Source of the DNA: an uncultured Bacteroides sp.
GTDB lineage: Bacteria > Bacteroidota > Bacteroidia > Bacteroidales > Bacteroidaceae
Assembly (NCBI GenBank): GCA_900552075.1
Contig: URYL01000010.1
Span: 1 to 64,000 of the forward strand
DNA: 64,000 nt
Reading direction: 5' to 3'
The position numbers and the translations under genes are program-made. A model generated the notes under the pieces. That model was not told the origin of the DNA and did not search any database. It was given only the letters and a program-made list of their open reading frames with translations. This document shows positions 60,676 to 64,000 of this stretch, one piece after another; positions within the stretch are counted from its first letter, which is position 1, and every line of letters begins with the position of its first letter.

Positions 60676-61347
60676 ATGGAGGAAAAAGTGTACAATGTAG
60701 GGATGCGGCGGTTTTTAGTTTTCTTTATACTGGCTCTTGTGGCAGGTTCCTTTTTTATCACGCAGAAAAAGGAGAAAGACGATACTCCGTTGCCCGAAAA
60801 GCTGGAGAAGGTGATGCGTACCACGCGGATGAATACCTATCGGGATCCTTTTTATGGGTATGTGGTACATTATCCGTCCTTTTTCGAGCAAGTTTCCAAT
60901 CCGCAGGTCAAGGAAAAAGGTTACTGTCAGTTTCGTTTCTGGAATGTGGAGCAGATTGTACAGACCGCGTTTGTGCTTCCCAATCTGGACAGCCTGACGG
61001 TGGCACAGGGAATGGCTCGGTTTGCCCGGGAATTGCATGCCACTTATCAACGTAAGGAAGGTGATGGTTTTATCCTTTCCGGACCGCTCCATTTGGAAGG
61101 CCAAGAAGTGGCAGGCCATCGTTTTTATGCCAAATACGTGCAGCGTCAGAAACTCTGGTTCGTGCAGATTCTCACTTATCCGGAGAATTGCACGCAGGCG
61201 GTGACGCGGCTCATCCGGGAAATTGACCGTTGGAAGGTATGGGAGAAAAAGGAAGAGAAGAAATTGCCTGAATCGTTTGGCAGTGAGCCGCAGACTACTT
61301 CACCGTATGAAGGTCCTTGCTTCCCTTGGATATTGATTACCAACTGA
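60676..61347 (+). CDS. Membrane-anchored protein of unknown function
   Basis: The 223-residue protein has one N-terminal helix (FLVFFILALVAGSFFI) and a mixed alpha/beta extracytoplasmic domain. Features that stand out are YRDPFYGYVVHYPSFFEQV near 50-70 and GPLHLEGQEVAGHRFYAKYV near 137-155, a pattern seen in envelope proteins of unknown role. No catalytic motif is recognisable. Alternative start: ATG nine codons later (MRRFLVFF). Its stop is 3 bases from the end of the convergent pseudogene, with no terminator between. Confidence 0.6.
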   Translation: MEEKVYNVGMRRFLVFFILALVAGSFFITQKKEKDDTPLPEKLEKVMRTTRMNTYRDPFYGYVVHYPSFFEQVSNPQVKEKGYCQFRFWNVEQIVQTAFVLPNLDSLTVAQGMARFARELHATYQRKEGDGFILSGPLHLEGQEVAGHRFYAKYVQRQKLWFVQILTYPENCTQAVTRLIREIDRWKVWEKKEEKKLPESFGSEPQTTSPYEGPCFPWILITN

Positions 61348-61350
61348 GGT

Positions 61351-62178
61351 TCAGTTTTCTTCTATCAGCCACTTTTCGATGCCTCTCGTCTTTTCGCTGA
61401 AGTTACCCCCGATTTTATATACTTTCCGTGGGTCGGAAACAAAAGGCAGCGCATATTGTTTGTTGTGGATTTGTTGCAAGGCTTCCTCGGCGGTTCCGTC
61501 CAGCTTGAATTCCATCACGTAGATGTACTTGTCGGTTTTGACTACCATGTCAATACGACCATTGGAAGTGTGGTATTCAGCTTGTGTATAAAATCCCAGC
61601 AATTTGAATACGATAAAAAGCACATTCTGATAATGCAGTTCCAAATCACGTGCCAGTTCATACGGTGTGTCGGAGAAAAAACTTTGCAGGCGTTGCAGAA
61701 ATGCGTTTACATCTCCTTTGCGTATGTCCTTCACAAAACTCATGATTTCGAACGAGGAGTTCCCGGTTTCCAGATGGGCATAGCAGGGAAGGAGGAACCT
61801 CGTGAATCCTTCTTCCACCTCTTTGTTGGGGAATCCCAGATAATATGCCCGAAACTCTTTGTCGTATCCCTTGATGGTGAGATATCCGCTTTGGTACAGG
61901 ATGGGTACTGGGTTGGTGTGCATCGTATCTATACCTCCCAGAGAGTCGGCATCTGCCATTTCTTCTGTGAAGCGATACAGGTTATAGCGACTGTGTTTGA
62001 GTAACTCGACCAGAAAGGTAGGTGTGCCCGTTTCGAACCAGTAGCTTCCAAACCTCATTTGGGCAAAGGTATTCAGCAGACTGAAGGGGTTGTAGATGTC
62101 TTCACTTTTTTCGGTGAAGTGATATCCGTCGTACATTTCCTTGAGCGTGGCCTTGGTCTCTTTCCGGATAAATCTTTT
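61351..62178 (-). pseudogene. Truncated AAA-ATPase-like / PD-(D/E)XK nuclease-like gene
   Basis: The frame encodes the C-terminal half of a DUF1703-type protein: KETKATLKEMYDGYHFTEK near the start, then a PD-(D/E)XK-like region with GRIDMVVKTDKYIYVMEFK near the end, followed by the QIHNKQYALPF block typical of this family. Full-length relatives, about 520 residues, start with an AAA+ ATPase domain that is missing here. Reading upstream of 62136 the same frame continues for 14 codons and meets a TGA at 62179-62181. So the 5' part is lost and the gene is probably a remnant. Confidence 0.75.
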
Positions 62179-62301
62179 TCATCATGGGTTTGAATTTACC
62201 TACCCATACATTATGGAGATATATGGAGGGGGATGTTTCTACAACATGTAATGAATTTTATTTCATGTGCAAAGGATATGGGTTTTCTTCATATTCTTGA
62301 A

Positions 62302-62319
62302 ACTACCCTACAGGGTAGT
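62302..62319. promoter_or_regulatory. Near-perfect palindrome upstream of the outer-membrane barrel gene
   Basis: ACTACCCT (62302-62309), AC, AGGGTAGT (62312-62319): an 18-bp perfect-arm inverted repeat, 56 bases before the start codon at 62376. A -7-like box, GAACTTTG (62341-62348), lies downstream, so the palindrome sits about where the -33 box would be. It looks like a repressor or regulator site. Confidence 0.5.
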
Positions 62320-62375
62320 GGAAAAGTCTCACGAAGTATGGAACTTTGCAGCAGAAATTAAAAAGCTACTATGCA

Positions 62376-64000
62376 ATGAAGAAAATGAAGAGATTCTTGT
62401 ACCTGCTTATAGGCGTTGTATTGCCTGTAAGTTTATCAGCACAAACCGTAAGTGGAAGATTGATGGATGAGAACAGCCAGCCGTTACCCTACGCCAATGT
62501 GGTACTATTGTCGTTGCCGGATTCAGCATTTGTGAGTGGAACCGTCAGTGGTGAGGATGGCTCTTTTAAGCTGGAGACCACATCGAAAAATCAGATTCTG
62601 AAAATATCCACCATTGGATATAAGACGGTGTATAAACCGATAGCTCCGGCCAATCTCGGTATTGTTCAGCTTGTGGTGGATGCACAGCAGTTGGGAGAAG
62701 TCGTAGTGAAGGCCGATTTGCCGAAAACACGTGTAAAAGGGAATGCCATGGTGACGACCGTAACAGGAAGTGTGCTGGAAAAAGCCGGAACAGGCAATGA
62801 CCTGCTTGACAAAATACCAGGCTTGTCGGCTGAAGACGGCTCAGTAAATGTATTTGGAAGCGGAGCCGCGGAAATCTACATCAACGGAAGAAAAATGAGA
62901 AACAGCTCGGAACTTGACCAACTGTCGTCCGACAATATAAAGAGTGTAGAGGTACTCCGTAATCCCGGTGCCCGATACGATGCTTCGGTAAAGGCGGTTG
63001 TACGGATTATAACCAAAAAACCACAGGGGGAAGGATTCGGCTTCAGCAACCGTGCATACTTGGGATACCAGTATGACCTTGCCCTGCTCGACCAGTTCAA
63101 TTTCAATTACCGTAAGGGAGGATTCGACCTCGGAGGAATGTTATTCGGCAGGGACAACAAGTTTGAAGAGAACAAAATTCTCACACAGAAAACCTGTCTG
63201 GATAAAGTATGGACACAAAGTTCGGATATGAAAAGTCCGTTTCACACCCAGAACATGGCAGCCATGCTTTCATTAAATTATCAATTCAACGAAAACCAGG
63301 TAATGGGAGTAAGGTATGACTTTGACAGAAATCCTCAGATTGAGATGCGGTTGAACATGAATACTTCGATTTATGTGGATAATTCCCTGGAAGAAGAAAA
63401 CAAGAGTCACACACATTCAGTCATAACAAATAATAAGCATACGGTAAATGCTTATTATAACGGTAGTTTTGATGACTGGAATGTTGATTTGAATGTAGAC
63501 GGAATGTGGTTGGACAATAATAATCCCGTTGTGACAGATGAATATGTCAGGCAATCGGACAAGACGGAAGTGAACAGCATTGTCCATACACAGAGCAACA
63601 GTCAGAATGAACTTTATGCAGCCAAACTGATTGTTGATCATCCGTTATGGGGTGGCAGTTTCTCCATAGGTGGTGAATATACCTACAGCAACCGCACAGA
63701 CAGCTACGTAAACGATGAGCATGTGATATCTGACAACGAAAATAAAATCAAAGAAAATGCCGTATCTGCCTTTGCCATGTACGCACACAGCTTCGGTCAG
63801 CTGCAAGCAGAGGCGGGTGTGAGGTATGAGCATCTGAACTCCGATTACTATGAGTTCGGGAAAAGGATGGATGAGCAAAGCCGTAAATATGACAATGTAT
63901 TTCCATCGGTGTCCGTATCTTATCCTATAGGTAAGGTCCAGTTGATGGTAAGCTATTCGAGCAACATAGAACGGCCAAGCTACTACAAACTGTCCAGTGC
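62376..64000 (+). CDS. TonB-dependent outer-membrane beta-barrel protein, N-terminal part (runs off window)
   Basis: The frame starts MKKMKRFLYLLIGVVLPVSL, a signal peptide, and stays open to the end of the window (about 541 codons). Residues 25-105 form a carboxypeptidase-regulatory-like domain (QTVSGRLMDENSQPLPYANV). Next comes a plug-like part (GEVVVKADLPKTRVKGNAMV, then NDLLDKIPGLSAEDGSVNVF, ISGRKMR-type INGRKM). The barrel strands follow, with RYDFDRNPQIEMRLNMN and AEAGVRYEHLNSDYYEF. This fits the OMP_b-brl_3 group and not SusC, because the TonB-box-plus-SusC signature is absent. A second ATG lies at 62385. Ligand unknown. Confidence 0.85.
   Translation, partial: MKKMKRFLYLLIGVVLPVSLSAQTVSGRLMDENSQPLPYANVVLLSLPDSAFVSGTVSGEDGSFKLETTSKNQILKISTIGYKTVYKPIAPANLGIVQLVVDAQQLGEVVVKADLPKTRVKGNAMVTTVTGSVLEKAGTGNDLLDKIPGLSAEDGSVNVFGSGAAEIYINGRKMRNSSELDQLSSDNIKSVEVLRNPGARYDASVKAVVRIITKKPQGEGFGFSNRAYLGYQYDLALLDQFNFNYRKGGFDLGGMLFGRDNKFEENKILTQKTCLDKVWTQSSDMKSPFHTQNMAAMLSLNYQFNENQVMGVRYDFDRNPQIEMRLNMNTSIYVDNSLEEENKSHTHSVITNNKHTVNAYYNGSFDDWNVDLNVDGMWLDNNNPVVTDEYVRQSDKTEVNSIVHTQSNSQNELYAAKLIVDHPLWGGSFSIGGEYTYSNRTDSYVNDEHVISDNENKIKENAVSAFAMYAHSFGQLQAEAGVRYEHLNSDYYEFGKRMDEQSRKYDNVFPSVSVSYPIGKVQLMVSYSSNIERPSYYKLSS

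Noticed and set aside
62267..62470. 67-codon frame over the start of the barrel gene
   Set aside because: It covers the palindrome and the signal peptide of the barrel gene in another frame; no features of its own.

Overview
The window is a chromosomal segment of a Bacteroidales bacterium, most likely Bacteroides or Phocaeicola. Three things point there: repeated promoters of the Bacteroidetes type (TTTG, about 19-20 bases, TAnnTTTG), a dcw cluster flanked by glycine-lipid acyltransferase genes, and surface glycan enzymes, a fimbrillin-type lipoprotein and a SusC-like outer-membrane barrel gene. Products are inferred from reading translated proteins and motifs; no database search was run.

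Layout. 1-2.4 kb: an AT-rich type II restriction-modification pair. 2.6-10.3 kb: housekeeping genes, namely a periplasmic thioredoxin, malQ, gyrB, rpsT with tRNA-Glu, an orphan ACT-domain protein and recO. 10.3-25.8 kb: one long minus-strand cell wall and division cluster (rsmH, ftsL-like, ftsI, murE, mraY, murD, ftsW, murG, murC, ftsQ, ftsA, ftsZ, yqeY) with tiny gaps or overlaps. 26-27.9 kb: glsA-glsB, glycine lipid synthesis. 27.9-33.7 kb: dgt facing away from a dut, TPR lipoprotein, DUF4292 lipoprotein, EnvC-like operon. 34-38 kb: a very large GH31 glycosidase carrying both a dockerin-like and a cohesin-like module. 38-49 kb: peptidase M20, acyl-CoA ligase, prfB, a 46-residue membrane protein, a CYTH protein, an ECF sigma factor, VanZ-like, an NSS transporter, a helix-hairpin-helix protein, alkaline phosphatase and fimbrillin. 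49-54.4 kb: xpt-pbuX xanthine salvage, hsp20, DUF3332 and an MFS carrier. 54.5-59.2 kb: MFS, GH130, GH92, a mannoside / N-glycan core module. 59.2-64 kb: tatA-tatC, an anchored unknown, an AAA/PD-(D/E)XK pseudogene and the start of an outer-membrane beta-barrel gene cut by the window end.

The most unexplained structure is a family of three 92-bp intergenic elements (8798-8889, 33851-33942, 60422-60513). Each has four CACA(C/G)TGTG boxes whose centres are exactly 21 bp apart, bounded by inverted TTCTCTGT / ACAGAGAA arms. No named family comes to mind. Other points worth attention are a basic small ORF overlapping the start of hsp20, the degenerate LytM domain of the EnvC-like protein, a frameshift-free prfB with SPY in place of SPF, and a near-perfect palindrome before the outer-membrane barrel gene.
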